NCBI GenBank assembly: GCA_003151535.1
Contig: PLXT01000087.1
Span: forward strand, 22,657-32,006
Direction: 5' to 3'
From: Methanobacterium sp.
GTDB lineage: Archaea; Methanobacteriota; Methanobacteria; Methanobacteriales; Methanobacteriaceae
DNA length: 9,350 nucleotides
Below the pieces are notes generated by a model, which saw only the letters and a list, made by a program, of their open reading frames with translations, was not told where the DNA came from and made no database searches. The number at the start of each line of letters is the position of its first letter. Positions within the stretch are counted from its first letter, which is position 1. Below, piece after piece: positions 1-6,827 of the stretch. A program made the position numbers and the translations under genes.

Positions 1-945
1 ATATTAGTTGCACCAGCTACAGCTAATTTAATAAGTAAATTTGCACATAAAATTGCTGACAACCCGATAAGCACACTTCTAATAACGGCATATGGACATT
101 CAACACCTATTATTTTTGTACCATCGATGCATGATTCCATGTACAAATCAATTTCTGGAAACATTCAAAAGGTAAAAGATGATGGAATCATATTTTTAAA
201 TCCTAAAATGGAAGAAGGAAAGGCTAAATTTCCAAGCATACATGATATAACTCTTCAAAGTTTGAGGGAAACTTCCGAAGGACAATTAAAAGGGAAAAAA
301 ATTCTTGTAAGTGCTGGCGGTACTTATGAAGAAATTGATGCTGTTAGAGGCATAACAAATCGAAGTTCTGGAAAAATGGGTCTTGAAATAGCTCGAGAAG
401 CATTTATTCAAGGTGCAGATGTTACGATGATCACAGGAAGGATGGATGTAACAATTCCTAAAATTATTGAAAATATCAGTGTTGAATCTACAGAACAAAT
501 GGAGGATGAGCTTAAAAAGCTGCTTCCTGAAAATGATGTATTTATATCGGCTGCAGCGGTATCCGATTTTACAGTAGAAAGATCATTAAACAAGAAATCA
601 GATAAAATTTCTTCTGGAGAATATTTGACACTTCAACTAAAACCTTTACCTAAAATATTGAATTCAGTTAAACAGATAAACCCCGACATATTTTTAGTTG
701 GTTTCAAAGCAGAATATAATGTTTCAGAAGAGAAACTTATCTCCTTAGCCCATGAGAGAATTAGAACATCTGGAGCAAACTTTATAGTTGCAAATGATGT
801 GTCAGTTGAAGGTGCAGGATTTGGTTCCGATAAAAATCAAGTAATAATAGTCGATGGTAATACATTCACGGTACCGTTAACTTCTAAAACAGAAATTGGT
901 CAAAAGATAATAACAAAGATTGTAGAAAATATTAATAAAATATGA
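1..945 (+). CDS. coaBC: CoaBC, phosphopantothenoylcysteine decarboxylase / phosphopantothenate-cysteine ligase (5' partial)
   Basis: This is a bifunctional cytosolic enzyme of coenzyme A synthesis. CoaB joins cysteine to 4'-phosphopantothenate and CoaC (FMN) decarboxylates the product to 4'-phosphopantetheine. The frame is open from base 1, so the first ATG at 127 is internal and the N-terminal flavodoxin-like part of CoaC lies outside the window. Counting visible codons, the end of CoaC shows APATAN (4-9) and PSMHDSMY (41-48), the counterpart of the bacterial PXMNXXMW motif with His in place of Asn. CoaB follows, with a Rossmann-like GGTYEEIDAVRGITN (106-120), SAAAVSDF (183-190), KSDKI (199-203), GFKAE (234-238), ANDV (264-267) and GAGFGSDKN (271-279), ending in TGA. 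The bacterial substrate-clamp cysteine is not seen in the equivalent PKMEEGKAKFP stretch. The gene converges on fibrillarin. The identification is firm; only the 5' end is missing. Confidence 0.95.
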   Translation: MLVAPATANLISKFAHKIADNPISTLLITAYGHSTPIIFVPSMHDSMYKSISGNIQKVKDDGIIFLNPKMEEGKAKFPSIHDITLQSLRETSEGQLKGKKILVSAGGTYEEIDAVRGITNRSSGKMGLEIAREAFIQGADVTMITGRMDVTIPKIIENISVESTEQMEDELKKLLPENDVFISAAAVSDFTVERSLNKKSDKISSGEYLTLQLKPLPKILNSVKQINPDIFLVGFKAEYNVSEEKLISLAHERIRTSGANFIVANDVSVEGAGFGSDKNQVIIVDGNTFTVPLTSKTEIGQKIITKIVENINKI

Positions 946-974
946 TTATCCCATTAATAAATTCCAAATGAATT

Positions 975-990
975 AAATCTTAAAAAAGTA
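975..990 (-). terminator. Candidate oligo-T terminator downstream of fibrillarin
   Basis: On the minus strand a run of six T (982-987) lies about 60 bases beyond the fibrillarin stop, within an AT-rich convergent spacer (946-1048). Archaeal termination commonly uses U-tracts without a stable stem. No strong hairpin is visible, and no comparable T-run serves coaBC on the plus strand beyond short TTTT stretches near 1003 and 1040. Confidence 0.3.
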
Positions 991-1048
991 AATTAAGTTC
1001 ATGATTTTAAATATTACAACAGAATATATTCAAATTCTATTTTAACAC

Positions 1049-1714
1049 TTAAAATGCTAATTCACATATCATGGCCATATGATCCTTTTCATAAGGTTCA
1101 AGATTGATTTTTTCAAGGACTCTGAGGCCACCAGTTTTCAGTTTAGATTCTTCTTCTTTGAATATCTTTTTTGGACTTTTTGTAACATCAATACTTCTTG
1201 CTTTTATCATTATAATTCCAATACCATTTGGCTTTAAGTAAAGGCGCATGTTATCCATGAAAAGTTCCGATTGTTTTGGTTGTGCCACATCAGAGTAAAT
1301 AATATCCACCTTTTCAAGTAGGTGTAAGTAGTTTAGTGGTTTGGTTGCATCATCAAGTATTGGAATCATATTTTTTCTAGATCTAGAGAGTTCGACAAGA
1401 CTCCTCATCATACGTGGCGAAAACTCCACGCACCATATCATACCTTCAGTTGTTATGTCCGAAATGTGGGATGGAGTAGTTCCTGATGATGCTCCTAGGT
1501 AGAGCACCTTTGAATTTTCTTCAAATGGAAACAGGTTCATCCCATTCATTATTGCTGCTCCAAGTTTTGAACGTCTTTGTTCCCAGATTCTGTACTCTTT
1601 ACCCTCAAATTCAACTAATTTTTCGCCATAGACCTTAGTGCCGGGATTTAGATTTTCAGTTGCGATATGGTCTTCAACAAAATAAACGCCATTTAATTTC
1701 TCTAATTTTTCCAT
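1049..1714 (-). CDS. flpA: Fibrillarin-like rRNA/tRNA 2'-O-methyltransferase
   Basis: This is the SAM-dependent methyltransferase of the archaeal C/D-box sRNP. With Nop5, L7Ae and guide RNAs it methylates ribose 2'-OH groups in rRNA and tRNA. The 221-residue length is normal for archaeal fibrillarin, which lacks the eukaryotic Gly/Arg-rich N-terminus. A short N-terminal beta region (about 1-55) precedes the Rossmann methyltransferase fold. Visible motifs are VLYLGASSGTT (70-80, SAM motif I), VEFSPR (96-101), DDA (121-123), SDVAQPKQ (141-148) and IKARSID (170-176), with Asp142 and Lys171 as likely catalytic residues, then EKDHMAM (209-215) near the C-terminus. The ATG at 1714 has an SD (AGAGGA on the minus strand, 1721-1726) at six-base spacing. 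nop5 lies upstream on the same strand, but 359 bp away rather than directly adjacent. Identification is secure. Confidence 0.96.
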   Translation of the reverse strand: MEKLEKLNGVYFVEDHIATENLNPGTKVYGEKLVEFEGKEYRIWEQRRSKLGAAIMNGMNLFPFEENSKVLYLGASSGTTPSHISDITTEGMIWCVEFSPRMMRSLVELSRSRKNMIPILDDATKPLNYLHLLEKVDIIYSDVAQPKQSELFMDNMRLYLKPNGIGIIMIKARSIDVTKSPKKIFKEEESKLKTGGLRVLEKINLEPYEKDHMAMICELAF

Positions 1715-1720
1715 TTTATT

Positions 1721-1726
1721 TCCTCT
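1721..1726 (-). promoter_or_regulatory. Ribosome binding site of fibrillarin
   Basis: AGAGGA on the minus strand sits six bases before the ATG at 1714. It confirms the start and shows that fibrillarin is translated from a leadered message. Confidence 0.7.
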
Positions 1727-1870
1727 CGAAAGAAATTTAATATTTTACAATTATTATTCCAATTTATGAATGGATTATATCCCATTAATTTTCTAGATAT
1801 TCTAAACTAATTTCTATTTCTACAGTTAATTTGAGTTAACCATAAATTTTACAAGAATTATTATCAATAA

Positions 1871-1885
1871 CTCAATTGAAAAAAA
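1871..1885 (-). terminator. Candidate oligo-T terminator after nop5
   Basis: On the minus strand a run of seven T at 1879-1885 is followed by CAATTG. It lies about 190 bases beyond the nop5 stop and before the fibrillarin start. If functional, nop5 and fibrillarin would be separate transcripts. There is no strong stem, so confidence is low. Confidence 0.3.
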
Positions 1886-2073
1886 CTATAAGAATAATTA
1901 AAATATCAATGGATATAATGGATACTAGTTCCAGTTATTCTTGTAATTTTGATCCATAATATGTAGAGGATATAGTTGTGTTTTCAATGGAGATATGTTG
2001 ATATATTGCTCTACATCTACCTTTCATATAATACTCATTTTTTCTATTTGATCAAAAATTTATTGAAGAATTT

Positions 2074-3291
2074 TTAAATATAGTCCCTAATGTTCTTCTT
2101 ATATTTATCTTTCTTCTTTTTCTTTCGAGTTTCTTTATCATCCATTTTTTTTGGTTTAGTACTTCTTTTTGGGAACGGATGGGTTTTTTTAATCTCTTCA
2201 ACTCTTTTTTCGAAGCTTTCTGCTATAGTGGGATCATATTCTCCTGAGTAAACATCTTTACGCACTGCTAATGATATTTTTGATGCAAGAGTTCTTGCAA
2301 TTTTTCCCCTGAGCCACCATTTAGCACCTCTGACTTCGGGATGTTGGAATATTAAGCCATGTTTCGGAGGTCTCTCACCAGTTTTCAGATGTCTGAAAAG
2401 TGCTTTTTCAGCTCCTAAAACTTGTACTGTACCGGATGGCATTTTTGAAAGCCTTTCTATACTGCCAACATGGGCTATAAGTTTAGCACCTAGGGATGAA
2501 CCTGCCAGATCCTTAAGATTAGGAGCTATTTCTCCCATTCGATTGTCAACGTAAGAGTTAATTGATTTTTTAGTCTTTAGTAACGACTTAATTGATCCAG
2601 CAAATTCCATAACCATCTGTAGATCTGGTTCTGATATTGGTGCACCAACACTGTTGACATTTTTAATTCTTGAATCTTTTTCAGTATCTAATAATCCCGA
2701 ATTGACAATTGAATCTCTATTTCCAAAATCAGCTACCATTTCAACGTATCGGTCATGATTTTTTATTACGTCCAACTCTGGAAAATGTATTGCATACCAT
2801 TCTCTCAACCTTTCAACCATCTTACCACTGGCATCATCAAGTTCTTCTATTGAGTTAATGGCTTGTATAAGAAACATATCTTCGGATTGTGACGCTTCTC
2901 TAAGCCTATCATTAGTCACATCTATTGAAAGTTCATGGATGATCGATTTTAAATCATCATCTGGTTTTAAGAAGCCTATTTTCTTTAGTGACTCCTCCAT
3001 ATTGGACCTCAAATATTCTCCTGCAATGTTAGGAGTTTCATATTTAAATTTAACACTATCTTTAAGATTTTTATACCTTGAATGGGGAATTGTGGTTTCT
3101 ATTACTATTGAATCATATTTTTTTACCATTCTTTTAAGTATTGATTCTTCTTCTTTAGTCAGGGCACCTGCACTCATCTTTGCAAGTCTTTCCCTTTGTT
3201 TGTCCCTTGGGAAAAGTTCATAATCTAAGAGTGTACAATTTTCATCAAGGGATATGAATCCTGCAAAGGAACATGTAATATAACACTTCAT
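2074..3291 (-). CDS. nop5: Nop5 (Nop56/58 homologue), C/D-box sRNP scaffold protein
   Basis: Nop5 bridges L7Ae-bound guide RNA and fibrillarin in the C/D sRNP. From the ATG at 3291 the protein has 405 residues, usual for archaeal Nop5. The N-terminal fibrillarin-binding domain begins MKCYITCSFAGFISLDENC. A central helical coiled-coil region (about 120-245, including EWYAIHFPEL) mediates self-association. The Nop domain follows, with the signature stretch at 264-305 (GSSLGAKLIAHVGSIERL, then MPSGTVQVLGAEKALFRHL) and KWWLRGKIARTLASKISLAVR to about 344. The C-terminus is a typical Lys-rich tail. An in-frame TTG at 3312 would add seven residues, but the family start and the promoter spacing favour 3291. 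Neither start has an SD, which suggests a leaderless mRNA. It is divergent from pyrD. Confidence 0.96.
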   Translation of the reverse strand: MKCYITCSFAGFISLDENCTLLDYELFPRDKQRERLAKMSAGALTKEEESILKRMVKKYDSIVIETTIPHSRYKNLKDSVKFKYETPNIAGEYLRSNMEESLKKIGFLKPDDDLKSIIHELSIDVTNDRLREASQSEDMFLIQAINSIEELDDASGKMVERLREWYAIHFPELDVIKNHDRYVEMVADFGNRDSIVNSGLLDTEKDSRIKNVNSVGAPISEPDLQMVMEFAGSIKSLLKTKKSINSYVDNRMGEIAPNLKDLAGSSLGAKLIAHVGSIERLSKMPSGTVQVLGAEKALFRHLKTGERPPKHGLIFQHPEVRGAKWWLRGKIARTLASKISLAVRKDVYSGEYDPTIAESFEKRVEEIKKTHPFPKRSTKPKKMDDKETRKKKKKDKYKKNIRDYI

Positions 3292-3340
3292 AAATTTAAT
3301 GTGTATATTCAAGATTTAAACTTTCGTTCACGGGGTGACT
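3292..3340. promoter_or_regulatory. Compact divergent promoter region nop5 / pyrD
   Basis: Only 43 bp separate the nop5 ATG (3291) from the pyrD GTG (3335). On the minus strand CGAAAG (a BRE-like purine block, 3321-3326) abuts the TATA-like TTTAAAT (3314-3320). Its centre is 26 bases from the nop5 ATG, so the predicted transcript starts essentially at the ATG (leaderless). TTTAAA is self-complementary and could also serve pyrD, as could GTATATTC (3303-3310) on the plus strand. The two promoters must overlap physically, so the genes may compete for or share TBP/TFB binding. Confidence 0.5.
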
Positions 3341-4243
3341 ATACTGGAAATCGAACTATGTGGCATTAAAATGAGAAATCCTACGATGTTGGCTGCAGGA
3401 ATATTGGGAAGCACGGCCTCATCTCTTAATTGGGCTGGTAGGAGTGGTGCCGGGGCTGTAGTAACCAAATCATTTGGTTTGAATCCTAACAAAGGCTATG
3501 CAAACCCAACCACTGTAGAAGTAACTGGGGGAGTCATCAATGCAATTGGTCTCTCAAATCCGGGTGTTGAGAATTTCAAAAACGAGCTTGAAATGTTGAA
3601 TAAATCAGTTCCAGCTATAGCTTCCATTTATGGTGCTAATCCAGAAGAGTTCTCAGAAATAGCAACAAGAGTCGAAAATTTAGTTGATGCACTAGAACTC
3701 AATGTATCATGCCCCCATGCCATGGGAGGATGTGGATCTGCTATTGGTCAAGATCCAGAATTAACAGGGGAGATAGTACGATCTGTTAAAAAAAGTGTGA
3801 AGATTCCAGTTTTTGTCAAATTAACTCCAAATGTTACGGATATAGTCGAAGTAGCCAGATATGCTGAGGATGCTGGAGCAGATGCCTTGACAATGATAAA
3901 TTCCCTAGGACCTGGAATGAGAATTGATATAGAAACTGGTAATCCCATTTTAAATAACAAGTTTGGAGGGTTATCAGGGCCTGCTGTAAAACCCATTGCA
4001 ATCAAATGTATTTTTGAGGTTTTTGATTCTGTTAAAATTCCACTCATTGGAGTAGGTGGTATCAGAAATTACGAAGATGTTATTGAATTTTTATATGCTG
4101 GTGCTAGTTGCGTGCAAATAGGCACTTCCATAATGTACGATGGAATGGATATATTTGGGAAGATATTAACTGGACTTGAAAGATTTATGAATGATAAGGG
4201 CTATGGTTCAGTTAATGAGATGGTAGGAATTGCCCATAAATAA
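3335..4243 (+). CDS. pyrD: Dihydroorotate dehydrogenase, catalytic subunit (class 1B, PyrD)
   Basis: This FMN subunit oxidises dihydroorotate to orotate in de novo pyrimidine synthesis and is cytosolic. It is a TIM barrel of about 302 residues, normal for the family. Visible motifs are NPTMLAAGILG (15-25), VTKSF (43-47), NAIGLSNPG (69-77), NVSCPHAMGG (123-132) with Cys126 as the class 1 catalytic base, FVKLTPN (160-166), MINSL (187-191), GGLSGPAVKP (211-220), IGVGGI (238-243) and QIGTS (261-265). The catalytic Cys and the adjacent pyrK identify the class 1B (heterotetrameric) type. The start is uncertain. The GTG at 3335 has no SD of its own and instead overlaps an SD-like GGGGTGA (3332-3338), which would suit initiation at ATA 3341 or CTG 3344, giving an N-terminus like MLEIELCGI. 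The gene is co-directional with pyrK, 41 bp away. Confidence 0.95.
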   Translation: MTILEIELCGIKMRNPTMLAAGILGSTASSLNWAGRSGAGAVVTKSFGLNPNKGYANPTTVEVTGGVINAIGLSNPGVENFKNELEMLNKSVPAIASIYGANPEEFSEIATRVENLVDALELNVSCPHAMGGCGSAIGQDPELTGEIVRSVKKSVKIPVFVKLTPNVTDIVEVARYAEDAGADALTMINSLGPGMRIDIETGNPILNNKFGGLSGPAVKPIAIKCIFEVFDSVKIPLIGVGGIRNYEDVIEFLYAGASCVQIGTSIMYDGMDIFGKILTGLERFMNDKGYGSVNEMVGIAHK

Positions 4244-4284
4244 TTTAAAAATTAATTGAGATATTGTTAACCAGGTTGATATTT

Positions 4285-5079
4285 ATGCAAGTTCCTAAAG
4301 TAGTAGAAATTAAAAGAATTGAAGATGAATCACCCACAGTTAAAACATTTATATTTGATTGGGAAATAGAAAATGAAACCCCAGGTCAATTTATGATGGT
4401 ATGGAACTTTGAAGATGAAAAGCCAATGTCACTCTCATTGATCGATCATGTAAAGAATGAAATAGGAATTTCAATAAGAAATGTTGGTATATTTACCGAA
4501 CAAATTCATAAACTACAAAAAGGAGATAAATTAGGTTTAAGAGGTCCTTATGGTAGAGGTTTCCACATAGGCGGTTCAAAAGTTCTTGCAGTCGGTGGTG
4601 GCATTGGTATGGCTCCTATTGTCGCATATTCTGAGGAAGCCACAAAAAAGGGTATTGAAGTTCATATTGTGAGTGCTGCAAGCACCAGGGATGAACTTTT
4701 GTTTAGCAATAGAATTAATAGATCTGGTGCTAAACTTTTAACTTGTACTGATGATGGTACACATGGTTTCTGCGGTTATGGTACTGATTTGGCAGAAAAA
4801 TCACTCTCGGAAGAGGAGTACGATATGGTTGTTAGCTGTGGTCCCGAGATAATGATGAAAAAACTCTTTGAAATGGTAGAAAAGTACAAAATTTCTTCAC
4901 AATTCTCACTTGAAAGATATATGAAGTGTGGTATGGGTTTATGTGGACAGTGTTGTGTTGATGATCAGGGATGGAGAGTATGTGTTGAAGGGCCTGTTTT
5001 TTGGCAGGATGAACTTAGAATGATCACTGAATTTGGTAAATATAAACGTGATTCATCCGGGCAGAAGCATAAAATATGA
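4285..5079 (+). CDS. pyrK: Dihydroorotate dehydrogenase electron transfer subunit (PyrK)
   Basis: PyrK carries FAD and a [2Fe-2S] cluster and passes electrons from PyrD to NAD+ in class 1B enzymes. The protein is 264 residues from the ATG at 4285, normal for the family. An N-terminal ferredoxin-reductase-like FAD domain shows KPMSLSL (46-52, FAD binding) and GPYGRGF (87-93). The nucleotide-binding domain follows, with GGGIGMAPI (104-112) and SCGPEIMM (184-191). The cluster cysteines are Cys215, Cys220, Cys223 and Cys233 (C-x4-C-x2-C-x9-C); a further Cys224 sits beside the third ligand. An in-frame TTG at 4264 would add seven residues, but AGGTTGAT (4273-4280) lies at SD distance from the ATG and the ATG start matches the family N-terminus. 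It is probably transcribed with pyrD. Confidence 0.95.
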   Translation: MQVPKVVEIKRIEDESPTVKTFIFDWEIENETPGQFMMVWNFEDEKPMSLSLIDHVKNEIGISIRNVGIFTEQIHKLQKGDKLGLRGPYGRGFHIGGSKVLAVGGGIGMAPIVAYSEEATKKGIEVHIVSAASTRDELLFSNRINRSGAKLLTCTDDGTHGFCGYGTDLAEKSLSEEEYDMVVSCGPEIMMKKLFEMVEKYKISSQFSLERYMKCGMGLCGQCCVDDQGWRVCVEGPVFWQDELRMITEFGKYKRDSSGQKHKI

Positions 5080-5116
5080 TTTAAATTAGAAATTAACAAT
5101 GATCCATAATATCAAT

Positions 5117-5150
5117 TTATATTCTTCAACAGATTGAAACAGTATTTAAA
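5117..5150 (+). promoter_or_regulatory. Candidate TATA elements upstream of the AI-2E family gene
   Basis: Two TATA-like stretches lie in the 84-bp gap after pyrK: TTTATATT around 5117 and TATTTAAA (5143-5150) preceded by the purine-rich GAAACAG. The second predicts transcription from about 5170-5175, which would leave the GTG at 5164 outside the message and favour the ATG at 5197. No strong terminator separates the gene from pyrK, so read-through is also possible. Confidence 0.35.
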
Positions 5151-5196
5151 GTGATTATAACAAGTGCCGAGTTTTATTCCAAGTAAGAGTGAAAAA

Positions 5197-6285
5197 ATGA
5201 TCGATAATCTTAAAAGTACTGTAACATCTGCAATTTTTGTAATCTTAATTCTTGTTGTCCTTTCCGCCTTTGTATTGACTCCAATGCTCAGTATGATAAT
5301 TTTAGGTGCGATATTTGCATATGCTATCCGACCTATTTCTAGTAGAATGGAACCTTATCTAAAATTCAAATCCGTGACCATATTTTTGGGAATGATAATT
5401 GTTATTATTCCCTTAATTGCAATTTTAATCCTGTTTATTAACACCATTGTTGCTTCAGCCCCTGCATTTATTGAGTTTATTAAAAGCCTTAACTTAAGTA
5501 GTATCAACAGCAGTACCATACAAAATTTTCCCCCAATTCAACATTATTTCCCTACAGAAACTTCATCTCCAATAGTATCATCTGTTTTTAATTCCATTAA
5601 CCAAGGTGTAGCAGATATTTTGACAAGCGTCACTGAATATCTTTTAGGGCTTTTAAAATCAATTCCGATGGTTTTACTCCAGTTATTTATCTTTTTTGCT
5701 TCGACATTTTACTTTGCTAGGGATGGGGAAAGAATATGGGAATATTTAGATTACATAGTGCCGGACAGCCGTAAACAATATTTTACAACATTAATAAATG
5801 AAACTGACAAGGTTTTAAAGAGTATCTTCTTTGGACACTTTGTAACTGCAACTATTACCGGGATAGTGGCGGGTGTGGGATTTGCTTTGTTAGGATATCC
5901 ATATGCATTATTTCTTGGGACTTTAACTGGTTTCTTCCAGCTAATGCCAATTGTTGGGCACTGGCCAACTATTGTTGGTCTTGCAATCTACGATCTCATC
6001 GTTGGAAATTACTTACGTGCTGTAGAAGTCATGTTATTGGGTGCTATACTCAGTTTGTTGGATGTGTACATTAGACCAAAAATAGCAGGGAAGTATGCAG
6101 ATATCCATCCTTTGATATTCCTTTTAGGATTTTTATGTGGGCCCCTTGTATTTGGTCTTGTTGGTTTTATAATTGGGCCCCTTGTCTTGGGAGTTACCTA
6201 TGCTGCTGTAGTTGCTTATAAAAAAGAAAATCAAAACAGTATACCTGAAAAGGAAATTGAAACAATATTAGAAACTGATAAATGA
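5197..6285 (+). CDS. AI-2E/PerM family transporter (multi-pass membrane protein)
   Basis: This is an integral membrane protein of the AI-2E/PerM superfamily (TqsA, YdiK, PerM). Members are linked to small-molecule export or cation efflux, and the substrate here is unknown; autoinducer-2 is unlikely in a methanogen. From the ATG at 5197 it has 362 residues, typical. Two hydrophobic segments (about residues 10-45) and another at about 60-85 precede a soluble, Ser-rich loop (about 90-140). The remaining helices run from about 155 to 340. The family signature is in the C-terminal half: GYPYALFLGTLTGFFQLMPIVG (about 233-254), then DVYIRPKIAGK, HPLIFLLGFL and two GPLVxG blocks 12 residues apart. 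An in-frame GTG at 5164 would add eleven residues. I prefer 5197 because GAGTGA lies just upstream and the extra residues look non-family, but the choice is open. The gene follows pyrK and converges on the next gene. Confidence 0.88.
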   Translation: MIDNLKSTVTSAIFVILILVVLSAFVLTPMLSMIILGAIFAYAIRPISSRMEPYLKFKSVTIFLGMIIVIIPLIAILILFINTIVASAPAFIEFIKSLNLSSINSSTIQNFPPIQHYFPTETSSPIVSSVFNSINQGVADILTSVTEYLLGLLKSIPMVLLQLFIFFASTFYFARDGERIWEYLDYIVPDSRKQYFTTLINETDKVLKSIFFGHFVTATITGIVAGVGFALLGYPYALFLGTLTGFFQLMPIVGHWPTIVGLAIYDLIVGNYLRAVEVMLLGAILSLLDVYIRPKIAGKYADIHPLIFLLGFLCGPLVFGLVGFIIGPLVLGVTYAAVVAYKKENQNSIPEKEIETILETDK

Positions 6286-6307
6286 ATAAAAAAATAAAAA
6301 AAATAAA
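6286..6307 (-). terminator. Oligo-T terminator of the 6319-6747 gene
   Basis: On the minus strand the 33-bp convergent spacer reads TTTATTTTTTTTATTTTTTTAT just beyond the stop codon. It is a strong U-rich archaeal termination signal without a stem. The plus-strand gene ends immediately against it. Confidence 0.6.
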
Positions 6308-6318
6308 TCCCTAGTTTA

Positions 6319-6747
6319 TTAGAGTTTTATTTCTATGGAATTTGCATTTATGGTGGGTGTTGATCCACTCGAATCAGTATAACTCACTCCGAACCCACCT
6401 ATGAAGAATGGGTTAGAAACAGTGGCATTTGAACCAAAATCTTCTTGAACCTCTTTATCTGTAGGGATATGTAATGTGTATTGGAAATTTTTAGTTTCTC
6501 CGGGTTTTAAAGTTCCAATTGTTGTATCAAAATCTTGGCTTGTTGCTTTGACATCATATACAATCTGTCCGCCAGTGTTAGATACACTGTATTTAATTGT
6601 TACATTATCTCCTTGAACAGCACTTGCAGGTCCACTTTGGCTTGCCACTATTTTAATATTGGCAGTTTTATTGGATGTGGTTGCGGTAACATTACTACTA
6701 TTGGAAATTACACTTGTATTATTACTAGTTTTCACTGGAGAAGCCAT
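6319..6747 (-). CDS. Small extracellular CARDB-like (Ig-fold) protein, N-terminus uncertain
   Basis: No precise function is recognised. From the ATG at 6747 it has 142 residues. Residues 7-29 form a Ser/Thr/Asn linker. From about 31 to the end there is a single beta-sandwich of CARDB/DUF11 character: an N-terminal strand (IKIVAS), GDNVTIKYSVSNTGG (46-60), then IGTLKPGETKNFQYTLHIP (77-95). At least six N-x-S/T sequons (Asn10, 16, 19, 26, 48, 107) fit an exported, glycosylated protein. The ATG lacks an SD at proper spacing. The frame stays open upstream for about 15 codons and encodes hydrophobic TFIGGVVAYTY, resembling the end of a membrane anchor, so the true start is probably upstream and non-canonical, or the N-terminus is damaged. 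It lies 80 bp downstream of the flippase-like gene on the same strand and may be co-transcribed. Confidence 0.6.
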   Translation of the reverse strand: MASPVKTSNNTSVISNSSNVTATTSNKTANIKIVASQSGPASAVQGDNVTIKYSVSNTGGQIVYDVKATSQDFDTTIGTLKPGETKNFQYTLHIPTDKEVQEDFGSNATVSNPFFIGGFGVSYTDSSGSTPTINANSIEIKL

Positions 6748-6827
6748 GTATGTATATGCAACAACCCCACCAATGAATGTTTGGTGATGTGATTAATACA
6801 AATATTTATGATATGGGTTAGAATAGG

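Larger units (their letters stand above)
1715..2073. other. 359-bp non-coding spacer between nop5 and fibrillarin
   Basis: The region is AT-rich, and no frame of useful length with an SD was found on either strand. It holds an imperfect 16-base palindrome around 1768-1783 (ATGGATTATATCCCAT), a related ATGGATATAATGGAT near 1910-1924, and a T7 run on the minus strand (1879-1885). I looked for C/D-box sRNA signatures (TGATGA followed by CTGA) because of the neighbouring genes and did not see a matched pair. It probably contains the nop5 3' end and a separate fibrillarin promoter. Confidence 0.6.

Noticed and set aside
286..593. Two minus-strand open frames of 60-70 codons inside coaBC
   Set aside because: Both are shadows of conserved CoaB motifs, with no SD and no similarity I recognise.
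1715..2073. Possible C/D-box guide RNA between nop5 and fibrillarin
   Set aside because: No correctly spaced C (RTGATGA) and D (CTGA) boxes were found on either strand by eye; a covariance search could still find one.
2858..3223. Open frame of 121 codons on the plus strand inside nop5
   Set aside because: It is antisense to well-conserved Nop5 sequence, has no recognisable motif, and is Ser/Leu-rich as expected from the opposite strand of a Lys/Glu-rich gene.
3748..4047. Minus-strand open frame of 99 codons inside pyrD
   Set aside because: It is antisense to conserved PyrD active-site regions and has no support of its own.
1950..5112. 13-base repeat TGATCCATAATAT at 1950-1962 and 5100-5112
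   Set aside because: A single 13-mer match in AT-rich DNA of this length is near chance expectation, and the two contexts share nothing else.
6139..6185. Direct repeat GGGCCCCTTGT at 6139-6149 and 6175-6185
   Set aside because: It lies inside the AI-2E family gene and encodes the two GPLVxG blocks that are a normal family feature.
6535..6792. Cys-rich open frame of 85 codons on the plus strand
   Set aside because: It overlaps the CARDB-like gene on the other strand; the Cys residues arise from reversed Thr/Ala-type codons, and there is no SD.
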